A stretch of DNA of 64,000 nucleotides from Bombyx mori (GCF_030269925.1 NC_085127.1:6579501-6643500); one strand, 5' to 3'. Positions 10,828-23,890 are shown, numbered from the stretch's first letter. Numbers and translations are program-made. Notes: generated by a model from the sequence alone, not told the origin.

Positions 10828-12304
10828 TTTATTAATAAATAAAAGATCAACAAATAATTTATGAAGTCAAGGAATCATAAATTTTATGTCGTCATAGGAC
10901 ACGAGACCTAATTAATTTATTAGTAAAAACATCAGAAACGTTTGGTACGTACGTTTGGTACGTAGCACAAGTAATTGTCTTTTAACTGCGTAACATTTTC
11001 ATGAAATATTATCTCGCGAAGGCGTTATTATTTTACGACGCAGAGTCGAAATATAAAAAGACATAAAACACGCTTAATTGCTTCTGATGGCGCGTCTGGG
11101 ATCGAAGACGGGAACGGATAAAATCGAGAGCAAACTCGGAGGGTTTCGTGTGAAAAAAAAAATAGCGCCCGGTCAAGATAATCGTGGCGCTCGGCAGTAA
11201 AATTTTACACTCCGGATAAAACCGCTTCTCTGCAATCAGTGAGGATTGTGCTAGGATCTGAGCCTCGTCGCGTTAAATGCTCGCTCTAGACAGCGGAAAA
11301 ATAAAAAAACATTTCGACCTGTCAGAATTACACCAGGGAGTCTAGATACATGATTTGAGTAACGCTTTTTTCGACAAATACTGACACTGATAAAAATAAT
11401 TTATCATTGTTTTCGCTGACCTAAATTTGGTTTCGAAATTTTATACAAAAACTAAAGCTGAAGCTAAAGCGTGATTTATTCTAGGTTTCTTTTTTAGTTT
11501 CATTATCATTGTGCCGTATACAATAGAACAACATTCAAATATCGACAAATGGCACTTTAGTAGTCCGTGACAACGAAAACTGCAAATTATGAAAACATTG
11601 TAATGAAAATAAGAAAATGAAGTTAAATTTGTTTACTTTCAAACACGCTTACAGGGATTGTAAGGGATTTTAACAAGCAATAAATACACTAGTCATTTAT
11701 TTCAGTGGAACATTGTTTTGCACTTTGACACACTTGCGCGACCCTCGTTCTGATCAAAAACCCATTTCGTTCGCAAGATCTTATAATAAATTCTCGAAGG
11801 TTCTATGAAAATTCCACGCATACAGGAGGAAACCACGCGTGAACGCAAAGATACAGCTCCGTTGGCCTCTATTGAAATAGTTGAAAGACCTTTACAATGT
11901 ATCCATGTTTACGTGCTAAATATAGACAACATCTGTTAAGAACTGAAAATAATATTAATATTTGTGTAGGATTAAAATGAAGATAGAGATCTTTTTTGTC
12001 CTTTATTATACACAGAATTATTAATACATAGAGCATACTGGTATTCAAAATGAGGAAGTTTAAGAGAATGCATAGATATTTGATACTCTTTACATTTACT
12101 GAAAGGAGTTTGATGAATTTTCGCAATATAATAAATAGCTTATACATTAAAATATTATATAATAGGATCACCTATCCTACAATCAATGTACGATGGGTAT
12201 GATACAAGTACTTTCAAGTAATTGAAGTTTTTCTAATACTTATTAAAATAAATATGATTAAATATAAAAACATCGTAGGCTTAATTCAAATATTTTGCAA
12301 TAAG
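10828..12304. other. Anonymous AT-rich DNA
   Basis: A small direct repeat ACGTTTGGTACGT at 10938-10962. The 100-codon minus ORF at 11869 is hydrophobic by composition (AT-rich) and not supported. Confidence 0.45.
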
Positions 12305-12443
12305 TCACCGAGTTATTAGCCTATAGTCTTCCTCAATAAATGGGCTATCTAACACTGAGAGAATTTTTCAAATCAGACCAGTAGTTCGTGAGATTAGCGC
12401 GTTCAAACAAACAAACTCTTCAGCTTTATAATATTAGTATAGA
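12305..12443 (-). mobile_element. Helitron 5' part
   Basis: Shares the 5' 140 bp of the copy at 24379-24864 (TCTATACTAATATTATAAAG on the minus strand). No CTAG end was found, so it is truncated or rearranged. Confidence 0.72.
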
Positions 12444-12683
12444 TTATATTAATGTACTTCTGTGTTACTAGTTTGTTATTTGCCACAAAGTATTCGTCGA
12501 GTATTAACAGCAGAAGGAAGCCCGGTGGTGAAAAACATAAAGCTCTTTCAAAAACAAACATAACTTTTTGATACAATGAGTCCCGCTCTCCTACTACACG
12601 TTCCAATTCAATGCAACGCTTTGTAGGTTGTGGTTTTTCAATGTGTTTATCAAACAAATATAAAGTTTCACCTGACATAGTTT

Positions 12684-13020
12684 TGGAACGAAGTTCCTTA
12701 TGGGACGATGCGGAGGGATACCCTGACCGGGAAAAAGCGTCCGTAACGTAAGATTTTTATTAATAATGCACACAGTGTACGACTTAACTTTGTAATGACG
12801 TGCAAAAAATAACATATTTTTATCATGCATTGACCATGATCTCAAAGCGTTCGTTTGCGCAATACCCTAACTCTTATGCAAACAACCGTGAATGAAGTGT
12901 ACCACAATAAGTTCGCACGTTACCGAATGACCGTGGGTTGTTGCGAAACCTCCAGTTTTATTTTCTTTATACCTCGAATAGAACTTAAAATTAATATTTT
13001 TATAATACGCCACCACACCT
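12684..13020. repeat. Unclassified repeat with GGAACGAAGTTCC, copy A
   Basis: Homologous to copy B but lacking the internal duplication and the inverted right-hand GGAACTTCGTTCC. The short ORFs on both strands here are shared by copy B with changes and are not supported as genes. Confidence 0.7.
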
Positions 13021-13599
13021 CTTTTTTTTATTTATACCGCTCTGAGATTAACGTTTATGACTTCAATAGAATAAAGTACCTAATCCAAATAATTCTATCA
13101 AAATAAAGACGTTTATATTGGACTGTGGAATATTCGTCTAAATAAAATAAGAAACTTGAAAATAATTGAATTGAATTTCTGAATAAAGGTTTTAATTAAA
13201 ACGGTACTGTCATTTACTTTTTCATCAATTTTTCTTTTAATTCAAGACTTTTTTGCTATTCATTTATTCCTCACTATTTAATTTAATCTATCGATATTGA
13301 ATATCGTTCACAAGACTGTTAATCGTTAATACTCGCAGAAAGTTACTAGTATAACAGAGACTATTAGTTTCAGATCGGCATCAGCACTATAAATATAGGG
13401 TCGATCCCTTCCGCAGCAATAGCTTTTTGGATTCGATTCAACCAACTAAGCGGGCTTTTCGTCATTTCCTAATATGAAACTCGCTACACTGGAATAATTG
13501 CACGCTATTAAGTTCGTGGAATTTAATGGTCTCCTCACAAACAAGACTTCCTTTTCATATTGATAAATCTGTATATCAAACGAAATCTTTATTCTCTTT

Positions 13600-13812
13600 T
13601 TATCCACCTTATCCCACACTAGGTGGAATTTTTCTCTTCCATTCTCTTCTATCAGCCGTCATCTCAACACTCTCTTTCTCGCTCATATCGTCATTCACAC
13701 ACTCCATCCATGTCTTCTTTGGTCGACCTCTTCCCCCTCTACCTTGCACTACCATTTTCACACATGTCCTAGTCACATGCATCTTCTCTCTACGCATCAC
13801 ATGTCCATACCA
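13600..13812 (-). mobile_element. RTE-like LINE C-terminal fragment
   Basis: Minus-strand reading MRREKMHVTRTCVKMVVQGR followed by RGRPKKTWMECVNDDM and ADRREWKRKIPP matches the same LINE ending. The plus-strand ORF over this region is a shadow. Confidence 0.75.
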
Positions 13813-14808
13813 CGCTAACGAAATAAAAAAGATTTTATTTCAAAAGTATAATTATCTTCGCTTAGGTACTTATGTTGCTGAGCGTATTTGTTTAATTTTA
13901 ACACAACTTTAATATATAATTACAATTAAGGTGACAACAACTGAGCGAACACATCAAAAGCAGAAATTTTTCATTTATCATGTCAATGGTCCTTCAACAA
14001 AATTTTGCTTAGGTAAAGAATGTTATGTCATCACTGTGCTGTGGATAATAAAGCATCAAAATTTCATTGGCTCCTTGGTTGGTTTCATATTATATTTAAT
14101 TTTAGATATCTAAATGATTATTTAGCCAAGAACAGAACAATTCAACTACACAATACATACGGAAATTTGCGAAAAGTAGACGGGACCATAGGTTTCTCGA
14201 TTCCATTATATGTTATACCACTATATACGAGTGTTATACTGGGTTCAATTATTAAAGTTTAACAAATAAAACCTTACTTGTTTATGACCACAAAAATAAC
14301 GTATTTGTAATGTAACAAACTGTAAAATAAATAAAATATAAGTATGATTACACATGGATTCAATTAATTAAACAACTTTTATAAAAATTACTAATGCCAA
14401 TATCAGATCATTCCTGTTATGTCGGATCCAGTGTTGCGACTTATGATTATTAGCTGATCCAAAAACTTTGTGATTTTTTTCTAAGAAATCATATCCCTTT
14501 CTTTGGACTGGGAGACCTCCAATCTCCTACGAGGCTCCCATGCCTAGAGGAACGAGCGCGTATGCGGCTCTCGATAGCGAAATACGGTAAAAATTGGGCC
14601 GAAAATAGTAGATATATGTTTCAAAGTATACTTGTAGCTATCAGGTGAATTCTATGCCTTAAGATAAGCCTCACTCTTAGGCGTTAACGGGCTTAGATAA
14701 CTTTTATAAACCAGGAGTGCCGTAGGCTCTTTCAGTTTATGGATGCCCATAAACAAATAGAAAGTAAAATGGTAGAACGGTACTATACATTAATTGTAGG
14801 GCATATCT
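13813..14808. other. Anonymous AT-rich DNA
   Basis: No recognised repeat or gene; short ORFs show no family features. Confidence 0.45.
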
Positions 14809-15600
14809 TTTTTTTTATTGTCTTTGTAGGCAGACGAGCATATGGTCCACCTGATGGTAAGTAGTCGCTGGGACAGAGCCAAGCCGCTGCCTACCATTAA
14901 GTACTCTCCGCAAGCCTCGTTTGAAGAAGGACATGTCATAGCGCTCGGAAAATACCGTGGAGGGGAGTTCATTCCAAAGCCGGGTGGTACGTGGCAAAAA
15001 ATACCTCTGGAAATGCACTGTGGATGACCGCTGTGGCTCCAGGTAGTATGGATGAATCCTACTCTGGTGGCGGGCGATGCGATGGTAAAAACGAGATGGC
15101 GGTATCATCTCGAATAATTCCTCAGAGCATTCCCCATGGAACATACGGTATAAAACACAGAGAGAACCGAAGTCCCTCCGTAGACCCAGAGGTTCCAAGC
15201 GATCCGTGAGAGCGGGACTATCGACCATCCGAACAGCCCGTTTCTGTATGGAGTCAAATAGAAGTAGCTGGTATTTGGGAGCCCCGGCCTAGAGGTGAGA
15301 GCAGTACTCCATGCGAGGCCGAACCTGCGCTTTATAAAGCGTAAGTCTCTGCCCAAGCGTGAAGTACCGCTTCGCTCTGTTGTGGACTTCCAGCATTTTA
15401 GAGGCCAATATGGTTTTACCTTCCAAATGACTCCGAAATTTGGACATTGCTCGAAATATCGACCCCCAAAATCCCTATACTCGCAGAAAGCTGCAGGGAT
15501 ACTCCTTGAAATTTCGGCGCCATGACAAAAGGATCCTTCTTCGCAGTGAAGACCCGGAACCAGACTGCGTGAGTATCGCAACCTATACGATTAAGATGTT
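14809..15600 (-). mobile_element. Jockey-clade LINE 3' fragment
   Basis: Same family as the copy at 17679-19154, 5' truncated after the reverse transcriptase. Minus-strand reading gives RLEPLGLRRDFG, MFHGECSEELFEMIP and RLWNELPSTVF, in two overlapping frames (14815-15228, 15105-15581), so at least one frameshift is present. Poly-T at 14809-14819 is the A-tail. The 5' boundary near 15600 is approximate. Confidence 0.88.
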
Positions 15601-17097
15601 GACCTAATATCTCAAAACGTATCTTCACATTCTGATGTCAATAGGATTCGGTAACTATGCACCGCCAGATAAACTGTGCGATTGTGCATCCATTTATCGC
15701 AATTGAACAATTTCAACTTTTTGCGTTCATTTTAATACCCAATATAGTTGAAGTGTAAAAATATCTAAAACTATTGATAAACGATCACCAACTTATAAGC
15801 TGCATTAAGTGGAATAGACTTGAAGACTAACGACCGAAGTTTGTCTATCGTGTCTTCGAAAGGGTCACCCTTTGATCTTATATAATATTAAGTAGAGAGT
15901 TCTTCAAGAAACTCGAGTTTCAACTTTATGGAAACGCGATGTAGTATCGAAAAAAAAAATCAAGTCAAGTGGAATTGAAGTCTTAGATTAGCGCGATTAG
16001 GTTTGTATTCGAAAATCTAAGTGCGCGATTATGATATTGAACGTTGTAGATATGAAAAACAGCGTGCTCAGATTTGTTGCTAGTTAAAAAACTAAAATCC
16101 AGCTATTTTAGAGAAACAACAATGAAACAAAGAGACATAGAAAATGAATAGATTTTAAGTTCAATTTCTCTATCGTGATACATGATTTGTGTAATAAATA
16201 TTGACATTAAATTAACTTTGCAAAAGAATAGATAAATTTCTGAAATTTTAATTCTGAAATTTCTGTTACGGACACCGAAACATAATTAAAATAATTAGAT
16301 ACCAAATAGCCGACCAGATGTTTTAAGTTATTATTATAGAATCAATACAAGGGTATTGGTTGGATTGGATATAAGTACGTTATAGTCGTGTACTAAAATA
16401 AAAGTGTAGGTAGATATGAATTAAATGAGTAGAGTTTCCTTAGCGCCCATTATTTCGTGAGCAATGCCACAATGTAGTAAAGTGAAGCTTAGTGCAAGCT
16501 GAAATTATAGTGTTATTTAGCGAAAAATTATTTAAAATGCAATGTACTTCAATCTTATTTTTTTCGTATCTCAAAATTAGTGCTGATTTTCGACTGCTAT
16601 TGAAAACTCTTGAGTCATGTAGCTGTACCCATCTAAAGCAATAAATAGTTATCGTAACTAAAACCTTATTATTATTCTTCATACAATATTTATCACGTTT
16701 TCTTTTTTTTATAATTAAGAAAATATTAATATTAATATTAAAATATATAACATGTTGTCAACTGCACAGGCTAAATGTTTTATGATTTTTTGGTACCAAC
16801 ATTAAATATCTTGTTAAACTTGTTTAACGCGCATTCACTCAGAGATATTTGAAGGTCATCTAGCCTAACGTCGACAATTAATTGGAGAATCAAAAACAAG
16901 TTGACCACGAAATTAAAACGAAACTTTAAAAGACTACGCATATATTTGAAAGTAAAATCTAAATCGTATTTCGTCTGGTTTTTTTTTATAAATTTTATAC
17001 GATGTACAAATAAAGGGCGAAATTTTTCGAAAGCTTTAAATTCAGTCATCTTATAGTGTTTTTTTAATTAAATAATTTAAGTAGGACGAATAAATAA
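15601..17097. other. Anonymous AT-rich DNA
   Basis: No recognised element between the Jockey fragment and the mariner; two minus ORFs of 80-89 codons have random composition. Confidence 0.45.
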
Positions 17098-17287
17098 TAG
17101 GGGTTAAAGTATGAAATTGCCGTTCTATTGTAATAGGTACTTCGAACTGACATAGAAACATAGTTTGAGATTTTTGAGTGAAACTTTTTTCAAATGGTAC
17201 CTATGAGGTTCTTCTTTTAAAAAATGTGCAACATTCGATTACCTATTAACTTTCAGTTGGTTTTTTTATTCAGCTTAGACAAGAAAG

Positions 17288-19765
17288 ATGGATATTTCGA
17301 AAATTCGAGTGATTTTTGAATACGAGTTCCGACGCGGAGCGAACGGTGCAGAAACAGCTCGCGATATCAATGTTGCGTTTGGAGAGGGGACTACTAATGA
17401 ACGCACCGTGCGATTTTGGTTTAAACGCTTTCGTGATGGAAATTGTGCTTTGAAGAACGAACCACGTGGAAGACCGCTCACACATGTGAATAACATTGAA
17501 TTGAAAGAGATGGCGGAAGGTGGTCCGAGCCAAACCACCCAGGCATTAGCGGCATGGTTTAACGTTACCTTACCTACAATATTGACTCATTTGCGTCAAA
17601 TCAATAAAATAAAAAAAGAGGCAAAATGGGTGCCTCATGATTTGAGTGAACTGCAGAAAGAAACGCGCGTTGAAACTTTTTTTTTATTGCCCTTGTAGGC
17701 AGACGAGCATACGGCCCACCTGATGGTGAGTGGTTACCGTCGCCCATGGACTTCACCAATGCCAGGGGTAGAGCCAAGCCGCTGCCTACCGTTTAATACT
17801 CTCCACAAGCCTCGCTTGAAGAAGGACATGTCATAGCGCTCGGGAAACACCGTGGAGGGGAGCTCATTCCATAGCCGGATGCTACGTGGCAAAAAAGACC
17901 TCTGAAAACGCACTGTTGACGCAAGTTTGACCGCAGTGGCTCCAGGTAGTATGGATGAACTCTACTCCGGTGGCGGGCGGTGCAATGGTAAAAACGAGAT
18001 GCCGGTATCATCTCGAACAATTCCTCAGAGCACTCCCCATGGAACATACGGTACAAAATACCGAAGTCCCTCCGCAGACCCAGAGGCTCCAAACGATCCA
18101 TGAGAATGGGACTATCGACAATCCGAACGGCCCTCCTCTGTATGGAGTCAAATGGAAGAAGCTGGTATTTGGGAGCCCCGGCCCAGAGATGGGAGCAGTA
18201 CTCCACGCGAGGCCGGACTTGTGCTTTATAAAACAAAAGCCTTTGTCCAGGCGTGAAGTACCGCTTCGCTCTGTTGAGGACTCCCAGCATTTTGGACGCC
18301 AACTTGGCTTTGCCTTCCAGATGACTCCGAAACTGGACATCGCTCGAAATGTCGACCCAAAGTATCCCAATACTCTCGGAAGGTTGCAGGGATACTCCTT
18401 GGAATTGCGGCGCCATGACAAAGGGGTCCTTCTTCGCAGTGAACGCGCAAACTTGTGTCTTTAACTCTCTGGGGAGACTCGCCCCAGAGAGTTCTCCACT
18501 TCAGACACAAGTTTTGATCGTCTCTCTTGCACCACGCTCCGAGAGAGACTCTGATGGCCGATATATCGCACATCCCCCGTGCTGTCATCTGTATAGCAAT
18601 GCATGCCATCAATAGACAGCATGTCATTGATATACAGAATGAAAAGCGTGGGGGAGAGCACCGAACCTTGTGGAACGCCAGCGTTAATGGTCATGGTATC
18701 AGAACAGTCACCGTCTACAACGACCGTGATGTTCCTCCTATCCAAAAAGCTAGCGATCCACTTGCAGAGACCCTCGGGGATTCCGTAAGATGGTAGCTTC
18801 GACAGAAGTGCCCTATGCCAGACCCTGTCGAAGGCCTTCGCGATATCAAGGCTCACAGCAAGAGCCTCGCCCTTGCTTTCCAAGGCAATGTGAGTAAGCT
18901 ATACAAGAAGATCGCCAGCTGAGCGACCGTGACGGAAACCGTACTGTCGGTCACTGATCAGCTGGCGATCTTCAAGATACTTCAGGAGTTGTATATTTAT
19001 TATTCGCTCCATCACCTTGGAAAGCAAGGAAGTTATACTGCGGCCTAACGCGAGCTATAGAGCTCGATGGGTCTGACCGGTCACCCTTCTTGGGGATAGG
19101 GTGGACGTGGGCAGTCTTCCATGAAGACGGAACCCTGTTAGCGCAAAAACTTGAGTTGAAACTTGAGTTGCCTTGTTTAATCGATACAGAAATGAAGGAA
19201 TATTGAACCGAGTTGTGAACGTAAGCGAAAAATGCAATGGCTGACCCCAGGTCAAGCGCCGCAACAGTGTCCTAAAGCAAAGATTACCAATAAAAGGGTA
19301 ATGGTAACTGTTTGGTGGTCTCAGCATGGTGTTATTCACTATAGCTTTCTCCGATCTGGTCAAGTAATAACGGCAGATATCTACTGTACCGAACTCCGAT
19401 CAATGATAGCAAAACTTGCAGTGAAACAGCCCCGACTCATGAATCGATCTTCACTATTATTGCTCCATAATAACGCGAGACCTCATACAGCATGAGAAAC
19501 CGTTTTAACTCTACAGGAACTGCAATTAAAAACCATTCGTCAACCTCCGTATTCGCCAGATCTTGCTCCAACGGACTACCATATTTTTCGTAATTTGGAC
19601 AATTTTCTACGTGATAAAAAGTTTACTTACCAGGGGGCAGTACACAATTACAAGGGGCTTTCACACAGTTTGCAGTATCTAGATCACCAGAGTTCTATCG
19701 CAAGAAATAAATGACCTTCATGTTAGATGGCAGCAAAGTATGGATAATAATGGTAGATATTTTGA
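17288..19765 (+). pseudogene. mariner DD34D transposase, interrupted
   Basis: The N-terminal half (17288-17678) has the HTH and WFKRFRDGNCALKNEPRGRP hook; the C-terminal half resumes after the LINE near 19165. Stops and frameshifts occur after the join. The first catalytic Asp motif is lost (expected CDEKW, here VSEKC), the second is Asn (HNNARPHTA for HDNARPHTA), and the third survives in YSPDLAPTDYHIF. The enzyme is dead even without the insertion. Confidence 0.9.
17679..19154 (-). mobile_element. Jockey-clade LINE, 5' truncated, inside mariner
   Basis: Minus-strand LINE with its A-tail at 17679-17685 and direct repeats GTTGAAACTT on each side (17669-17678, 19155-19164). Reading from 19154 down it gives a reverse transcriptase (WKTAHVHPIPKKGDRSDPSS, DRQYGFRHGRS, SLDIAKAFDRVWH, AGVPQGSVLSPTLF) and the Jockey-type C-terminal region. 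Frameshifts break it into ORFs at 18461-18883 and 17793-18416. The catalytic box reads YTDD instead of YADD, so it is probably inactive. Confidence 0.92.
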
Positions 19766-20306
19766 TTAAATAAATATAATTAAATGGAAAAAAAAACCGA
19801 ATTTCAAATTTTCAGTACAAATCGGCAAGTTCATACTTTAACCCCTAATATTATAAAACTATTAGATTTATTATATCTTATACCCCTGAATCAACCACCG
19901 GTATAGTTACACTCTGGTCTGTGTATATTAGCACTGTCTTTAACTAGTAAGTGTCACTACAAGTAAGTGTCGATTGGCAATCACCTTAAGCTGGTATAAT
20001 ACTCAGAGCTGCCCCATAATCCGGTAAGACCCTTAGTCGCCTTTTACCAAACCAACGGGAGAAAGAGATGTGGTGGTGTTATTGTTTTATTTTTTACATT
20101 TATTCACTATTACGAAAGGCTTATATAAAGTCACAGTTGTGTTCTACATCGATTTCTTACAGTATAATAGTCGTGAATATATTGAATACAAGTACATCAA
20201 AAGCAAAATTTACCCCGAAAGCGCAGCGTCAGATAACAAACGCATGTACCAGCCATCCTGTTTCACCTACAACACCTATTAATAAACTAAGCCTATACTC
20301 TAGATC

Positions 20307-20570
20307 AGTGTTTCTCAAACTTTTTGGTCACGATACAGTTTTAACGATGTCCAAATTTGTCAGCTCACAAAGAAAAAATAGTTGGATTTAAATAACGATT
20401 CCGGAGAAAATAATAAGTACATATTCTTTTAAATTATATTATTTAATATGTTAACATATTCACGAAAAAGTAGAAGTACTTTTAAAACTACTCGGAAAAA
20501 AAAAAAAATTTGTACTATAATCATTTCTAAAATTTGACGCCAATTCCCCAGCAGACCATTTGAGTACCAC
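20307..20570. mobile_element. hAT-like MITE
   Basis: Left end CAGTGTTTCTCAAACTTTTT and right end, reversed, TAGTGGTACTCAAATGGTC are hAT-type ends. The interior is AT-rich and noncoding. Target duplication is decayed. Confidence 0.5.
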
Positions 20571-20654
20571 TATTACAGATGAGAAGAAAAAAGTATCATA
20601 TTCCCTTCTGATCAAAAACTAAGCATATTTTTTTATTTTAAAAAATCATTAATT

Positions 20655-20907
20655 TTGAAATACACTGATGGTAGGTTGCCCTGTGAGTCTGCATGGGTAG
20701 GTACCACCACCCTGCCTAATTCTGCTCTCAAGAAGTAATGCATTTCGGTTTGAAGGGTGAGGTAGCCCTTGTACCATAAAAGTGAGATACAGAACTCATT
20801 TCTCAAGTTGGGTGGCGTCATTCACATTAGTGATATCTGATAAGCTCCGGTAACCACCTAACAACTGGGGGGCCGTGAGCTCTCCCACCCACCTAAGCAA
20901 AAAAACT
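20655..20907 (+). mobile_element. Bm1 SINE, 3' part
   Basis: Full 3' body with GGTAGGTACCACCACCCTGCC and an A7 tail; moderately diverged. Confidence 0.85.
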
Positions 20908-21326
20908 ACACTCACCAGACTATGCAAAGAATTGCCTATCTCACATTGTCTAAAAAAAATATCCCATTATGTTAAAAGTACATTAATATATGTCATCCTA
21001 ACGGGAGTAGGTTTTTTGTGGTCTCAAAGGATTATCCGGCCCTCATAATTTTCCCGGAACGGAAGATAAAAATGCGATTTCTAATCAAACGAATTGGGGT
21101 TTATTGAACACAAAGGCCGGTTGACGATGTAACAACAACTGATTGATTCAATAATAATAAAAAAACAAACGAAATTAGAAATTGATGTACATTATTTATT
21201 TATTGCACAAACATGTGTACGAATTCACTGTCTACTAAATGTAAAGTGGTAACCAGAGCTCATAGATATGATTGACATCGTGAATAGCTCCATTTACTTT
21301 GACAGTGTAAGTCAATCCTAAATCTC

Positions 21327-21453
21327 AGTTGGTAGGCAGCGACTTGGCTGTGCCCCTGGCATTGCTGACGTCCATGAGTGACGGTAACCACTTACCATCT
21401 ACTTACCATCATCCATCAGGTGATCCATATGCTCGTCTGCATACAAAGGCAAG
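21327..21453 (+). mobile_element. Jockey LINE 3' UTR relic
   Basis: Same 3' UTR, starting GTTGGTAGGCAGCGACTTGG and ending ACAAAGGCAAGAAAA. A short internal duplication (ACTTACCATC) is present. Confidence 0.75.
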
Positions 21454-21838
21454 AAAATAATGTGTGGTATATTAGCTATCATACCTTTAAAGCCAGAACC
21501 CGGATAATGGTACTTATCCATGGAAGTTCACAAGACGCCCTATCGTAATTATTGTCTTGAATAATTTCAATAATGACCTTAAATAAAACGTCATTAAATA
21601 CAATATCATTATTAAAATCATTCAACACAACATAAGTACTGCACGCTTAAAAAATTCATAAACCTGCCCTCGTATAAGTTGTTTTGTACCTGTACTTAAG
21701 AACAATACACAGAGGACAGGTTCAAAGTTTTGTAAGCCTCAAAACGAATATTAAAAATCTTGACTTTTAATTTATGTTTAAGTTAAATTTATAAAACATT
21801 TCGTTAATTAGTACTACAAAGTTATGTTATGAACTTAC

Positions 21839-21927
21839 CAAAAACTTTAAGCACGAAACAATCCGTAAACACGTCACCACAAACACTGCAACTTAATAAA
21901 AACTAAGCGAAAGAAATCAAAACTGAA
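21839..21927 (-). promoter_or_regulatory. Possible minus-strand first (5' UTR) exon
   Basis: Read on the minus strand, an arthropod initiator-like TCAGTT near 21927 is followed by about 90 bp without an ATG, ending in donor GTAAGT (21838-21833). A GC-rich patch (22080-22115) lies upstream. This is the layout of a noncoding first exon, but no coding exon was linked to it. Inference only. Confidence 0.25.
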
Positions 21928-23649
21928 ACTTGTATTTTTACACACAGTCACAGAAACACGTATTTTAACGTATGCATTAACAACCAAATTAAAATCGGGC
22001 ACTTAACTGGGAATTTTTATTTCAATTCGATCGAACGAGTTAGAGAATTCGAAATACAATCGAGAATTCGTTCGTAGGCTAGGCAAGCTTCGAACAGACT
22101 GAAACCGGCGGCCGGCGGACTAAAACGCGCATGTGCACAGAACCACTTATAATTTGATATCTCACATCACCGCCCTTGTGACATTCCGTGGTAAAACCTA
22201 CTCGTAAATTATTCAATTTTATTTACTTATTCGTGCGCTTCTGTGGGATATTACAACACGGGTCGTAGATTTTTTTTTTGTGGCCAACCGAAACTCGAAT
22301 TAGTCTCGCCGTTTCTATTAGGATCATTGTAGTGTGTACGTGAATTGTTTTCCTGAGTTTGTGTCCTTAAATTAATACGCACATCTTCGAAGATTCATGT
22401 TTTTAGATGTTGATAAGCATTTGATTAAACAAGTATGTTCCGCTAAGCTGCGTTTTCAATTTCATTCAAAAGCTATTATCCAAATGTATTGAAGTAAGTG
22501 CGAGCGCAGTGAGATAGTCGCTCAGTAAGCCGACTACAAATAAAACGGTGGAACGGTGCAATCGTTTTTGGCAATGTTCCCGAGATCCTAGCTTCATTCC
22601 AGTCCGATTCAGCCGATATAACCCGGCACGCCATAAAAACCAAAACCAACATACATTTTTGTCGGGGATCATTTGCTTTGGTACTACCGAAATAAACCTC
22701 AAATTTCACACCATCTTTGTAATGACCTCCAGCTGATATTGCATGAGACGTAAGTTAGGGATCTTTTGGAATTTGCCAACGAACCTCCATAGATAGCAGA
22801 CATACTGAGAATAAGCACCTCAGAGGTCGTGCAACGATTTTTATTGAAGTTAAATCTTTTGTCGTGCCAAACGAAATGGCATTGAATTTAAACATTAGAT
22901 GTCGATAAATCACGACTTTTCCGGTTCTCCTAATGTCTTTGGATTTAACTTAAAATTTTCTATTTAAATTTAAGCAGCTTCTACTGTTTTTATTTTTTAC
23001 ATTAATGTACCCAATGATATTGGTTATTATATAATCCATACGTACAATTAAAACAGGCAGTACATAGAAGAAAGTAACAGAAAATTTTAACTTAAATGGA
23101 GTAGTAGAACAACAATCACCGAATCGGGTCTTCAAGATATTGAATCCACGAAAACGTCAATATATATTTAATGACTAAGATGTCTGAACTTGACAACAGA
23201 ATGTTATTCTTTTATCGGTTCCTGAAGAGTAAGTCAAAACATATTTTATGGTACGTCAAACTGTATAAACACAGTTTCTTTTTATAATCTCGTACTTATT
23301 TTATTTCATAGTTTTCAAGGTTTATTATCCTCAGATTTCGTGATCAAGAAAACTGTAAAATCCGTGGCCTCGGTTATTGTAAAATAAATAACTAATAGCG
23401 AAATTAAGCCATAAAACTGTTTTAATTCTCTTTTTATTAGTTATGAATATGTAAAAAGATAATTATACCCCACCTATCCTATGTTTTAGGAGCCCGTAGA
23501 TACCATCATCCTGAACGTCAGTGCCAATCATGGAATGTACGGTCTAAGAGTCAACATTGTCATTAAATACGCTGTTCCCCTTCAAACCGAGTCATGAGCA
23601 TAATATCTTAATGGTGGAAATTTCCAGAATTTTGATACTTTTTTGGGAA
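21928..23649. other. Anonymous DNA with a GC-rich patch
   Basis: CGGCGGCCGGCGG at 22107-22119 is unusually GC-rich here and may belong to a promoter. The overlapping ORFs at 22466-22736 are unsupported. Confidence 0.4.
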
Positions 23650-23890
23650 GGATAGTTAGCTGGTGGTAGGATGTCTTGTGAGTGCGCACGGGTAGATAAA
23701 ATTATATTTCTACCGTGAAGCAGTAATGTGTTTCGGTTTGAGGAATGGGGCAACAGTTGAAACTATTCTGAGACCTTAGAACACATATTTCAATTTGGGT
23801 GGCAGCATTTACGTTGTAGATGTCTATGGGCTCCGGTAACCACTTAACACCAGGTGGGCGGTAAGCTTTTCCACCCATCAATGCAAAAAG
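23650..23890 (+). mobile_element. Bm1 SINE, diverged
   Basis: GGTGGTAGGATGTCTTGTGA to CCACCCATCAATGCAAAAAG, with a rearranged stretch replacing the CACCACCCTGCC region. Confidence 0.82.

Larger units (their letters stand above)
17100..19845 (+). mobile_element. DD34D mariner split by a Jockey LINE
   Basis: TA duplications at 17098-17099 and 19846-19847 and 23-bp inverted repeats beginning GGGGTTAAAGTATGAA (22 of 23 match) bound the element. Removing the internal LINE (17679-19154) and one target duplication leaves about 1.26 kb, normal for mariner. The transposase is broken; see the separate entry. Confidence 0.93.

Noticed and set aside
13526..13912. 128-codon plus-strand ORF
   Set aside because: It is antisense to the RTE-like LINE tail at 13600-13812.
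18899..18976. Inverted repeat around GATCGCCAGCTGA
   Set aside because: Both arms lie in the coding sequence of the Jockey RT, so the palindrome is probably a coding coincidence.
22466..22736. Overlapping ORFs on both strands, one with a signal-like segment
   Set aside because: Three overlapping frames of similar length, no donor or acceptor support and no recognised motif.
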